The translations under genes and the position numbers were made by a program. Shown piece after piece: positions 8,195 through 15,885 of a stretch of DNA of 64,000 nucleotides; within the stretch, counting starts at the first letter, position 1; each line of letters begins with the position of its first letter. The notes beneath the pieces were generated by a model. The model made no database searches. It had not been told where the DNA came from and was given only the letters and a program-made list of their open reading frames with translations. Origin of the DNA: Streptomyces lomondensis (GTDB lineage: Bacteria; Actinomycetota; Actinomycetes; Streptomycetales; Streptomycetaceae). The stretch is taken from assembly GCF_014651035.1 (NCBI RefSeq), contig NZ_BMWC01000002.1, positions 840,830-904,829 of the forward strand. Reading direction: 5' to 3'.

Positions 8195-9688
8195 CTGCTC
8201 CCCGCACCCGCGGGGATGGTCCCATCCCCGGCACCGCGCGGCCGACCGTACCGCCCTGCTCCCCGCACCCGCGGGGATGGTCCCGACAACGAGACCGCGT
8301 GCAGCGTGGCGGTGAGCTGCTCCCCGCACCCGCGGGGATGGTCCCGTGGTGGGCTTCTGGAACGCCTTGGGGACCTTCTGCTCCCCGCACCCGCGGGGAT
8401 GGTCCCTGGCCGCAGGACCCGCAGGCGCCCCAGGACCACTGCTCCCCGCACCCGCGGGGATGGTCCCGTCACCGTAGACATCATCCCCTGAACAGGAGAC
8501 TGCTCCCCGCACCCGCGGGGATGGTCCCTTCGCCCCGACGCCCGCGAAGTCCTCCTCAGACTGCTCCCCGCACCCGCGGGGATGGTCCCCTGTGGGCCAT
8601 CGCCGACCAGTGCCCCGGTGACTGCTCCCCGCACCCGCGGGGATGGTCCCTTCAACCGTTGCCGGGCCTCGGGCGAGAGCCGCTGCTCCCCGCACCCGCG
8701 GGGATGGTCCGACCTCTCCAGCGTCAAGCTGTCCACGGCCGTCTGCTCCCCGCACCCGCGGGGATGGTCCCTCCTCGCGGACCGGAAACGACAACTCGTC
8801 AGGCTGCTCCCCGCACCCGCGGGGATGGTCCCACGGACCCGATCGCGCCCTTGATGGAGCCGAGCTGCTCCCCGCACCCGCGGGGATGGTCCCCGACCCG
8901 GCTGACCGTCGCGCAAGCGCTGGTCCCTGCTCCCCGCACCCGCGGGGATGGTCCCTGCTGCTGTCCCACATCGAGGCGGGCACGGTCCTGCTCCCCGCAC
9001 CCGCGGGGATGGTCCCTGGCGGTCCTGATCGGGATCCTGTGGGGCAGGCTGCTCCCCGCACGCGCGGGGATGGTCCCACCAGCGCGCCGGGGGTCTTGAG
9101 GGCGGTGGCCTGCTCCCCGCACCCGCGGGGATGGTCCCCCAACCGTCACAAGGCGTGGTGCTCATGAAACCTGCTCCCCGCACCCGCGGGGATGGTCCCC
9201 TCGAGGTAGCCGTCCGTGCGGACGTCCAGCTCTGCTCCCCGCACCCGCGGGGATGGTCCCGACAAGATGGGCCGCCCCGTCGTCCGAACCATCTGCTCCC
9301 CGCACCCGCGGGGATGGTCCCATGCGGCACGACTGGCAGCCGCTGCGCGAGGGCTGCTCCCCGCACCCGCGGGGATGGTCCCCCCCCGTATGCCCCCGGA
9401 TTAGGTGAACAGCAGCTGCTTCCCGCACCCGCGGGGATGGTCCCTTCCAGCTCACCGACCCGCAGACGCTCACGGTCTGCTCCCCGCACCCGCGGGGATG
9501 GTCCCGGCAGCGTGAACGTGCCGTAGTCCCGACCGTTCTGCTCCTCGCACCCGCGGGGATGGTCCCGCCGTCACCAACCGGCTCAAGATCGCATCGGTCT
9601 ACTCCCCGCACCCGCGGGGATGGCCCCTACCCGGCCGCCGCCTGATGTTCGGCCGTTGGCTGCTCCCCGCACCCGCGGGGATGGCCGC
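8195..9688 (+). CRISPR. Type I-E CRISPR array, 25 repeats and 24 spacers
   Basis: The 29-base repeat begins CTGCTCCCC and ends GGGGATGGTCCC, with a short hairpin CCCCGC/GCGGGG. Repeat starts: 8195, 8256, 8317, 8378, 8439, 8500, 8561, 8622, 8683, 8743, 8804, 8865, 8927, 8988, 9049, 9110, 9171, 9232, 9293, 9354, 9416, 9477, 9538, 9599, 9660. Spacers are 32 bases with a few of 31 or 33. The repeat at 9049 has CGCACGCGC in place of CGCACCCGC. The repeats at 9416 (CTGCTTCCC), 9538 (CTGCTCCTCG), 9599 (CTACTCC, GGCCCC) and 9660 (GGCCGC) are degenerate, marking the old, leader-distal end. The orientation matches transcription away from cas2. Long ORFs across the array are artefacts of the repeats. 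Confidence 0.98.
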
Positions 9689-9800
9689 TATTCGGCCTCC
9701 TTCGTCGAACGGAGCGCTGTCTAGTACCTGGGCCTAATGCGCTGCACTGAGATCAGGGCCTGAGCCACCCGCCCTGCGAGGGCCCCCGGCGCATACAACC

Positions 9801-9826
9801 GGGGCGGAGCCCGAAAGCGCCGCCCC
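9801..9826 (-). terminator. Candidate hairpin after the gene at 9845
   Basis: GGGGCGG (9801-9807) can pair with CCGCCCC (9820-9826) across a 12-base loop. It lies just beyond the stop of the leftward gene ending at 9845. No U tract follows, so it is only a possible terminator. The rest of 9689-9844 holds nothing I recognise. Confidence 0.35.
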
Positions 9827-9844
9827 GCCCTAAGTAGCCTCAGC

Positions 9845-10276
9845 TCAGGGCCACACCAAGCAGTACGGCTGGTGCCCCGCCTCATGCAACCGATGTGAGA
9901 AGTCCTGCCACTCATGCAGCAGTTGGTACACGTTGAACGCATCCCGGGGCCCACCCCGGTCCGGCACCGTCGACCAGATGAAGGCTGCCGCGCCCACCGC
10001 CTCCTCGCCGATCCCGCGCAGGGGGTCGACGACCGTCATGGGGAGTTTGACGACCGCGTAGTCGGGGTGCAGGACGACCAGTTCCAGGGGCGGGACCTTG
10101 TGCAGGGGGACGCCCTCGATGCCCGTGAGGACCATCGCGGCCATGGTCTCCGGCTTGATCTTCGTGAACATGCCGTTCATGCCCAGCTCGTCGCCGCCGA
10201 GCTCCTCGGGGCGCATCGAGATCGGGACGCGGGCCGCGGTCGCGCCGTCGGGCGCGCCGAAGTACTTGTACGTCAC
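9845..10276 (-). CDS. Conserved hypothetical protein
   Basis: A 143-residue protein beginning MTYKYFGAPDGATAARVPIS and ending HEAGHQPYCLVWP. I recognise it as a type conserved near hemL in streptomycetes but know no function. It has no signal peptide or membrane segment; it has several Pro-rich turns and a Trp/His-rich end. The GTG at 10276 overlaps the stop of an upstream 72-codon ORF in a GTGA, which supports this start. An in-frame GTG at 10282 is the alternative. Confidence 0.75.
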   Translation of the reverse strand: MTYKYFGAPDGATAARVPISMRPEELGGDELGMNGMFTKIKPETMAAMVLTGIEGVPLHKVPPLELVVLHPDYAVVKLPMTVVDPLRGIGEEAVGAAAFIWSTVPDRGGPRDAFNVYQLLHEWQDFSHRLHEAGHQPYCLVWP

Positions 10277-10491
10277 CCCCACCCGACCACCATTCCTGCT
10301 CCCGGCCCGAAGATCGTCCACCCGGCGTTCAGTACGTCCGGCGAGCCGCTCCGGTTCACTCGGCAGCCCCTGAGCCTGACGTGTTTCCTGCGTGTCCTCC
10401 GCCTCGCGCCGGTGCCTTCCCCGCCGGGCACGTCGAGGACCCAGGTCATCAGTCCCCTCGCCCAGTCCGCCACCGCGATGCATATCTCCAC
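10273..10491 (-). CDS. Possible small protein coupled to the gene at 9845
   Basis: A 72-codon ORF starting VEICIAVADWARGLMTWVLD. Its TGA overlaps the GTG of the next gene by 4 bases (GTGA), the arrangement typical of translationally coupled genes in this genome. Third positions are mostly G or C. Against it: no clear ribosome binding site, many Arg codons in the middle, and no family I recognise. It could be real or simply an open frame in GC-rich DNA. Confidence 0.35.
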   Translation of the reverse strand: MEICIAVADWARGLMTWVLDVPGGEGTGARRRTRRKHVRLRGCRVNRSGSPDVLNAGWTIFGPGAGMVVGWG

Positions 10492-10901
10492 CCGACTGCT
10501 TTTCTAGGACGCGTCGCCCCCGCCGCGCAACCCGATCATCGTGTCAGTGACCTCCCCCACGGCCGCCCGCCGAAACGTGCGCTGAAACATCTGTCCGCAG
10601 GATCTTCGCAGCCTCTGACCACGCCGGGCCGTTTGAGCTGTGTGTATCAGGTCCCAGTCTCGCAGACGCCGGCGGGCCCGGGGCCGGTTGTCCCACCCGG
10701 GGGTTTCGTCGTCCCGCCCGAGGGTTCCCGTTGTCCCGCCCGGGGATTCCCGTTGGCGTCCCGCCCGGCAGTCCCCCTCGCCCCGCCCAAGGCCCCCGGT
10801 CGTCCCACCCCCCCTCCCCGCCACCCCCCTGGCCTACCCTGAACAGGTCACTGGCACCCGGAGCCCGACAACGTCGGAGAAGGTCGGAGAAGTCGCAGGT
10901 C
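10492..10901. other. Intergenic region upstream of hemL
   Basis: About 410 bases without a convincing gene. The left half has nothing recognisable. The right half carries a degenerate repeat (see 10682-10815). After it, TACCCT within CCTACCCTGAAC near 10835-10846 could be a -10 element for hemL, but I see no matching -35. Long ORFs here are consistent with random GC-rich sequence. Confidence 0.5.
10682..10815. repeat. Degenerate 22-25 base direct repeats upstream of hemL
   Basis: Five to six imperfect copies of a unit resembling GGGTTCCCGTTGTCCCGCCC follow one another. The best-conserved core is GTCCCGCCCG or GTCCCACCCG (four or five times). Copies differ in length by a few bases. Function unknown. 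Confidence 0.6.
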
Positions 10902-12218
10902 ATGAGCGAACTGGCATATCCGTATGAAGCACCGGCCTCGCAGGCTCTGTTCGACCGTGCGGCGGCCGTCACACCCGGTGGCGTGAACTCGCCGGTGCGG
11001 GCCTTCCGCGCCGTCGGCGGCACACCCCGGTTCATGGTGTCCGGCACCGGGCCGTATCTGACCGATGCCGACGGGCGGGAGTACGTCGACCTCGTGTGTT
11101 CCTGGGGGCCCATGATCCTCGGGCACTCGCACCCCGAGGTCATCGCCGCCGTGCAGGACGCCGTCGCCCGCGGTACGTCCTTCGGTACGCCCGGTGAGGG
11201 CGAGGTCGCGCTCGCCGAGGAGATCGTCGCCCGGGTGGAGCCGGTCGAGCAGGTGCGGCTCGTGTCCAGCGGGACCGAGGCGACCATGTCCGCGATCCGG
11301 CTCGCGCGCGGGTTCACCCAGCGCAGCAAGGTGATCAAGTTCGCCGGGTGCTACCACGGGCACGTCGACTCGCTGCTCGCCGCGGCGGGCAGCGGCGTCG
11401 CCACCTTCGCGCTGCCCGACACCCCGGGCGTCACCGGCGCCCAGGCCGGCGACACCATCGTCCTCCCCTACAACGACCTCGACGCCGTACGGGAGGCCTT
11501 CCGGGCCCACCCGGGTGAGATCGCCTGCCTGATCACCGAGGCCTCCCCGGGCAACATGGGCGTCGTCCCGCCCGCCGACGGGTTCAACCAGGGGCTCAAG
11601 GACCTCTGCGCGGAGAACGGCGCGCTGTACATCTCCGACGAGGTCATGACCGGCTTCCGCACCAGCCGCGCCGGGTGGTTCGGGATCGACGGTGTCGTGC
11701 CCGACCTCATGACCTTCGGCAAGGTCATGGGTGGCGGCTTCCCCGCCGCCGCTTTCGGTGGGCGCGCTGACGTGATGGCCCACCTCGCCCCGGCCGGGCC
11801 CGTCTACCAGGCCGGCACCCTGTCCGGGAACCCGGTGGCCACCGCGGCCGGGCTCGCCCAGCTGCGGCTGCTCGACGACGCCGCCTACGGCAAGGTCAAC
11901 GCCGTGTCCCGGGAGATCCAGGGCCTCGTCACCGACGCGCTGACCAAGGAGGGCGTCGCGCACCGGCTGCAGACCGCCTCCAACATGTTCTCCGTGTTCT
12001 TCACCGACCGGCCCGTGCGGAACTACGAGGACGCCAAGGCGCAGGAGTCGTTCCGCTTCACCGCCTTCTTCCACTCGCTGCTGGCGAACGGCGTCTACCT
12101 GCCGCCGTCGTCCTTCGAGTCCTGGTTCGTGTCCACCGCGCACGACGAGCGGGCCGTGCAGCGGATCGCCGACGCCCTCCCGGCGGCGGCCCGGGCGGCC
12201 GCGGAGGCAACGGCATGA
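10902..12218 (+). CDS. hemL: Glutamate-1-semialdehyde 2,1-aminomutase
   Basis: A 438-residue PLP enzyme converting glutamate-1-semialdehyde to 5-aminolevulinate, the second step of the C5 heme pathway begun by HemA. The fold-type I motifs are clear: [15 protein letters not shown], the cofactor-binding DEVMTGFR (246-253) and the Schiff-base lysine K274 in [12 protein letters not shown] chose the ATG at 10902, preceded by a weak AGG site; upstream extensions run into repeats. The stop overlaps the next gene in an ATGA. It is about 33 kb from hemB and 37 kb from hemA. Confidence 0.96.
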   Translation: MSELAYPYEAPASQALFDRAAAVTPGGVNSPVRAFRAVGGTPRFMVSGTGPYLTDADGREYVDLVCSWGPMILGHSHPEVIAAVQDAVARGTSFGTPGEGEVALAEEIVARVEPVEQVRLVSSGTEATMSAIRLARGFTQRSKVIKFAGCYHGHVDSLLAAAGSGVATFALPDTPGVTGAQAGDTIVLPYNDLDAVREAFRAHPGEIACLITEASPGNMGVVPPADGFNQGLKDLCAENGALYISDEVMTGFRTSRAGWFGIDGVVPDLMTFGKVMGGGFPAAAFGGRADVMAHLAPAGPVYQAGTLSGNPVATAAGLAQLRLLDDAAYGKVNAVSREIQGLVTDALTKEGVAHRLQTASNMFSVFFTDRPVRNYEDAKAQESFRFTAFFHSLLANGVYLPPSSFESWFVSTAHDERAVQRIADALPAAARAAAEATA

Positions 12219-12904
12219 GCGGCGAGGCGAGCGGCGACATCACCGTCGTCCACGTCATGCGGCACGGCGAGGTCGCCAACCCGGACGGCATCCTCTACGG
12301 CCGGCTGCCCGGCTACCACCTGTCCGAGCTCGGCCGCCGCATGGCCGACCGGGTCGCCGAGCACCTGGCGGCGCGCGATGTGACGTACGTCGTCGCCTCG
12401 CCGCTGGAGCGGGCGCAGGAGACGGCCGAGCCGATCGCCAAGGCGCACGGGCTGGACCTCGCCACCGACGAGCGGCTGATCGAGGCCGGCAACATCTTCC
12501 AGGGGAAGACGTTCGGCGTCGGGGACGGGGCGCTGCGCAGGCCCGGCAACTGGAGACACCTGGTCAACCCGTTCCGGCCGTCCTGGGGCGAGCCGTACGT
12601 GGACCAGGTCGTGCGGATGATGAGCGCGCTGAGCGCGGCGAAGGACAAGGCCCGCGGGCACGAGGCGGTCGTGGTCAGCCACCAGCTGCCGATCTGGATC
12701 GTGCGGTCGTACGTCGAGCGGCGGCGGCTGTGGCACGACCCGCGCAGGCGGCAGTGCACGCTCGCCTCGCTGACGACCTTCACGTACCAGGGCGACCGGA
12801 TCGTCTCCGTCGGCTACACCGAGCCGGCCCGCGATCTCGTCCCGGCGCATCTCCTGGCCGGCGCCAAGCCGGTCAAGGGGAAGGACAAGGCCTTCGGCGC
12901 GTGA
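12215..12904 (+). CDS. Histidine phosphatase family protein
   Basis: A 229-residue phosphoglycerate mutase-like protein. The phosphorylated histidine lies in the family motif RHGEV ([12 protein letters not shown]), and a second core histidine lies in VVVSHQLP. The acidic catalytic region is [14 protein letters not shown]. The substrate is unknown. Its ATG overlaps hemL by 4 bases, so it is co-translated with heme synthesis genes. The C terminus is Lys-rich ([12 protein letters not shown]). Confidence 0.85.
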   Translation: MSGEASGDITVVHVMRHGEVANPDGILYGRLPGYHLSELGRRMADRVAEHLAARDVTYVVASPLERAQETAEPIAKAHGLDLATDERLIEAGNIFQGKTFGVGDGALRRPGNWRHLVNPFRPSWGEPYVDQVVRMMSALSAAKDKARGHEAVVVSHQLPIWIVRSYVERRRLWHDPRRRQCTLASLTTFTYQGDRIVSVGYTEPARDLVPAHLLAGAKPVKGKDKAFGA

Positions 12905-13109
12905 GCCCGCGGACGCCCTGAAGCGGGCGTTCAGCGAGCGCGTGAGCCCGCGCAGGGGGTGTTCGGCAGGCGCGTGAGCCTTTGCCGTTCGCCCCCTTCT
13001 GCTCGCTTATGATCCCTCCGTTACGGAAACCGCACATTTCAGCGGAACCTCCCTGTTCATCACATCCTCTGACTGGGTGACCAGCACGATGCGATGAATC
13101 GGGGATGCC
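12905..13109. promoter_or_regulatory. Intergenic region with repeats, small hairpin and a candidate promoter
   Basis: GCGCGTGAGCC occurs three times (near 12897, 12938 and 12970); the first copy spans the phosphatase stop. A 6-base hairpin ACGCCC/GGGCGT lies near 12913-12930. A strong -10-like TATGAT sits at 13008-13013, with TTGCCG at 12982-12987 as a possible -35 but with 20 bases between. It would serve the lipoprotein gene at 13110. Confidence 0.35.
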
Positions 13110-14399
13110 ATGCGCGCTCTCACCCGCAGGGGAATGCTCGGAATCGGCGCGGGAGCCGCCGCCGTCTCGCTCGCCGGCTGCGCCGGCCTCACGGGGTCGG
13201 ACGAGTCGAGCCACGCCGACGGTTCCGGCGGCGACAAGACCCAGGGCGGATCCAAGCCCAAGCCCGCCGCCCGGCCCATCGGCGACGGCTCCACCGCCTA
13301 CACCGGCAAGCAGCCCCACCAGCCGGGCAGGCCGGAGCCGCTGGAGCCGGGTCAGGCCCCGCCGCAGTTCGTGGTGTTCTCCTGGGACGGGGCCGGCGAG
13401 GTCGGCAACGGCCTCTTCCCGCGCTTCCTGGACCTCGCCAAGGAGCACGGCGCGAGCATGACCTTCTTCCTTTCGGGGCTGTACCTGCTGCCCGAGTCGA
13501 AGAAGCGCCTCTACGACCCGCCGAACAACCCGCGCGGCGCCTCCGACATCGGCTACCTCACCGACGCGCACATCAAGGACACGCTGGCGAACGTCCGCCG
13601 CGCCTGGCTGGAGGGCCACGAGATCGGCACGCACTTCAACGGGCACTTCTGCGGCGAGGCCTACGGCTCGGTCAAGAACTGGACGCCGCGGCAGTGGCGC
13701 AGCGAGATCGACCAGGCGAAGTCCTTCGTGACGGAGTGGCGTACCAACACCGGCTGGCGGGACCTGCCGCCGCTGCCGTTCGACTACGACAAGGAGCTCG
13801 TCGGCGGCCGTACGCCCTGTCTGCTCGGCCAGGACAACCTGCTGCCCACCGCCCGTGAGCTCGGCTGGCGGTACGACGCCTCCTCCCCGGGCGGCCGTCA
13901 GGTGTGGCCCGTGAAGCGGCAGGGGATCTGGGACCTGCCGTTGCAGCAGATACCTTTCCCCGGCCGGGGCTTCGAAGTCCTCTCCATGGACTACAACATG
14001 CTGGCCAACCAGTCCCTGAACTCCACCAAGGCGCCCGCGCACAACTACCCGGGCTGGCGGGAGCAGTCGGCACAGTCGTACATCCAGGGATTCAAGCGGG
14101 CATACGAGACAAACCGGGCGCCGTTCTTCATCGGCAACCACTTCGAGCAGTGGAACGGCGGCATCTACATGGACGCCGTCGAGGAGGCCTTCAAGCACAT
14201 CGCGCGGGAGAAGGAGAAGGGCGCCGATGTGCGACTCGTCTCTTTCCGGCAGTACGTCGACTGGATGGACGCGCAGCGGCCCGAGGTGCTCGCCAAGCTG
14301 CGTACCCTCGACGTCGGACAGCAGCCGGCAGGCGGCTGGCGGGAGTTCCTGAAGGCGACCCCCACGAGCTCGGGTACACCCTCCCAAAACGCCGCCTGA
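13110..14399 (+). CDS. Secreted polysaccharide deacetylase-like lipoprotein
   Basis: A 429-residue exported protein. The N terminus RRGMLGIGAGAAAVSLAGC has a twin-arginine start, a hydrophobic stretch and a lipobox (LAGC). A Gly/Lys/Pro-rich linker follows to about residue 85. The body (VVFSWDGAGEVGNG, TFFLSGLYLLP, GHEIGTHFNGHFCGEAY, IGNHFEQWNGG) resembles a NodB-type deacetylase fold, with an Asp early and a HxxxH-like segment. The usual second conserved motifs are not obvious, so activity is inferred. It lies between hemL and the cytochrome c maturation genes. Confidence 0.75.
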   Translation: MRALTRRGMLGIGAGAAAVSLAGCAGLTGSDESSHADGSGGDKTQGGSKPKPAARPIGDGSTAYTGKQPHQPGRPEPLEPGQAPPQFVVFSWDGAGEVGNGLFPRFLDLAKEHGASMTFFLSGLYLLPESKKRLYDPPNNPRGASDIGYLTDAHIKDTLANVRRAWLEGHEIGTHFNGHFCGEAYGSVKNWTPRQWRSEIDQAKSFVTEWRTNTGWRDLPPLPFDYDKELVGGRTPCLLGQDNLLPTARELGWRYDASSPGGRQVWPVKRQGIWDLPLQQIPFPGRGFEVLSMDYNMLANQSLNSTKAPAHNYPGWREQSAQSYIQGFKRAYETNRAPFFIGNHFEQWNGGIYMDAVEEAFKHIAREKEKGADVRLVSFRQYVDWMDAQRPEVLAKLRTLDVGQQPAGGWREFLKATPTSSGTPSQNAA

Positions 14400-14465
14400 A
14401 ATGCGGTTTTCCGCCCGCAAGGGGGGTGGGCGAGATCCCCAGAACGGACATGCGAAACTTTTCAC

Positions 14466-15107
14466 ATGAGTGCCGCCAGCCGCGCCCCCCTGCGCTCGAC
14501 CCGCACCCGCCGCACCCTCACGGGCCCCCGCCGCGCCGCCCTGCTCACCGCCGGTGCCGCGGCCGTCGCGCTGATGCTGTCCGCGTGCAGCTCGGGCGGG
14601 ACGTCCAGCGGAGGCGGTGACACCAACTTCGTCCTCGGCAAGGACGGCATCGCCACCGCGGACAAGGGCGAGCGCGCGAAGGCCCCGGACCTGTCCGGCA
14701 AGACCGTCGACGGCAAGCAGCTCGACGTCGCCGCCTACAAGGGCAAGGTCGTCGTCGTCAACGTCTGGGGCTCCTGGTGCCCGCCCTGCCGCGCCGAGGC
14801 GCCCGGCTTCGAGAAGGTCTGGAAGGACCTCGAGGGCAAGGGCGTCCAGTTCGTCGGCATCAACACCCGCGACACCAGCACGGGCCCGGCCCTGGCCTTC
14901 GAGAAGGCGTACGGCATCACGTACCCGAGCCTGTACGACCCGACGGGCAAGCTGATGCTCCGCTTCGAGCGCGGCACCCTCAACCCGCAGGCGATCCCCT
15001 CCACTCTCGTCTTCGACCGGGAGGGGAAGATCGCCGCCCGCTCGCTCCAGGCGCTGAGCGAGGAGAAGCTCCGCAAGATGATCGCCCCGGTCCTCGCGGA
15101 GAAGTGA
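14466..15107 (+). CDS. resA: TlpA/ResA-like thiol-disulfide reductase lipoprotein
   Basis: A 213-residue thioredoxin-fold lipoprotein: Arg-rich start, hydrophobic segment and lipobox LSAC (Cys41), then the redox motif WGSWCPPCRAEAPG (CPPC, 105-108). In ResA-type systems this membrane-anchored protein reduces the apocytochrome c CXXCH cysteines before heme attachment. It is the first gene of the ccs operon and ends one base before the GTG of ccdA. GTPALAFEKAYGITYP-like and QAIPSTLVFDREG segments fit the family, including the cis-proline. Confidence 0.92.
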   Translation: MSAASRAPLRSTRTRRTLTGPRRAALLTAGAAAVALMLSACSSGGTSSGGGDTNFVLGKDGIATADKGERAKAPDLSGKTVDGKQLDVAAYKGKVVVVNVWGSWCPPCRAEAPGFEKVWKDLEGKGVQFVGINTRDTSTGPALAFEKAYGITYPSLYDPTGKLMLRFERGTLNPQAIPSTLVFDREGKIAARSLQALSEEKLRKMIAPVLAEK

Positions 15108-15108
15108 C

Positions 15109-15882
15109 GTGACCTCGGCAGTCACCACGCTCGCGGCGACGGGCTACAACGGCACGGTGCTCAACGGCGCCCTGCTGGTGGCCCTGCCCATCGCGCTGCT
15201 CGGCGGTCTCGTCTCCTTCTTCTCCCCGTGCGTCCTGCCGCTCGTCCCCGGCTACCTGTCGTATGTGACCGGCGTCACCGGCACCGACCTCGCCGAGGCC
15301 CGGCGCGGGCGGATGGTCGCGGGCGCCTCCCTGTTCGTGCTCGGCTTCACCGCCGTGTTCGTCTCCTCAGGGGCGCTGTTCGGCTACTTCGGCGACACGC
15401 TCCAGGCGAACCGGGGCGTGCTGTCCAAGGTGCTCGGCGGGCTCATGATCCTCATGGGCGTGTTCTTCATGGGGCTGATGCCCTGGATGACCCAGCGCGA
15501 GTTCCGCCTCCACAAGCGGCCCGTGACCGGGCTGGTCGGGGCGCCGCTGCTGGGCGCGCTGTTCGGGATCGGCTGGACGCCCTGCATCGGCCCGACCCTC
15601 GCCTCCGTGCTGGCGCTCTCCTCCAACCAGGGCAGCGCGGGCCGCGGGGCGATTCTGACCGTCGCGTACTGCCTCGGCCTCGGGCTGCCCTTCGTGCTCG
15701 CCGCGGTCGCCTTCCGCAAGGCGCTCGGTGCCTTCGGCTGGGTCAAGCGCCACTATGTCTGGGTGATGCGCCTGGGCGGCAGCATGATGATCATCACCGG
15801 TCTGCTGCTGCTGACCGGCGCCTGGGACCGCATCGTGCAGGAGATGCAGACCTGGTCCAACGGCTTCACTGTGGGGATCTGA
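15109..15882 (+). CDS. ccdA: Cytochrome c biogenesis protein CcdA
   Basis: A 257-residue polytopic membrane protein of the DsbD/CcdA family. It carries reducing equivalents across the membrane to ResA. The two redox cysteines sit in the expected motifs: SFFSPCVLPLVPGYLSYVTG near residue 40 and GIGWTPCIGPTLASVL near residue 155. About six transmembrane helices are visible. It lies between resA and resB with almost no spacing. Confidence 0.94.
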   Translation: MTSAVTTLAATGYNGTVLNGALLVALPIALLGGLVSFFSPCVLPLVPGYLSYVTGVTGTDLAEARRGRMVAGASLFVLGFTAVFVSSGALFGYFGDTLQANRGVLSKVLGGLMILMGVFFMGLMPWMTQREFRLHKRPVTGLVGAPLLGALFGIGWTPCIGPTLASVLALSSNQGSAGRGAILTVAYCLGLGLPFVLAAVAFRKALGAFGWVKRHYVWVMRLGGSMMIITGLLLLTGAWDRIVQEMQTWSNGFTVGI

Positions 15883-15885
15883 CCG

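Noticed and set aside
8005..9611. Long ORFs on both strands through the CRISPR array
   Set aside because: They consist of repeated peptide units from the CRISPR repeat (such as GPSPRVRGA and TIPAGAGS); not genes.
10682..10815. Repeat cluster considered as a second CRISPR array
   Set aside because: Units are contiguous, of uneven length, with no unique spacers between.
12873..15128. Long minus-strand frame opposite the lipoprotein and resA genes
   Set aside because: Shadow of well-supported + strand genes.
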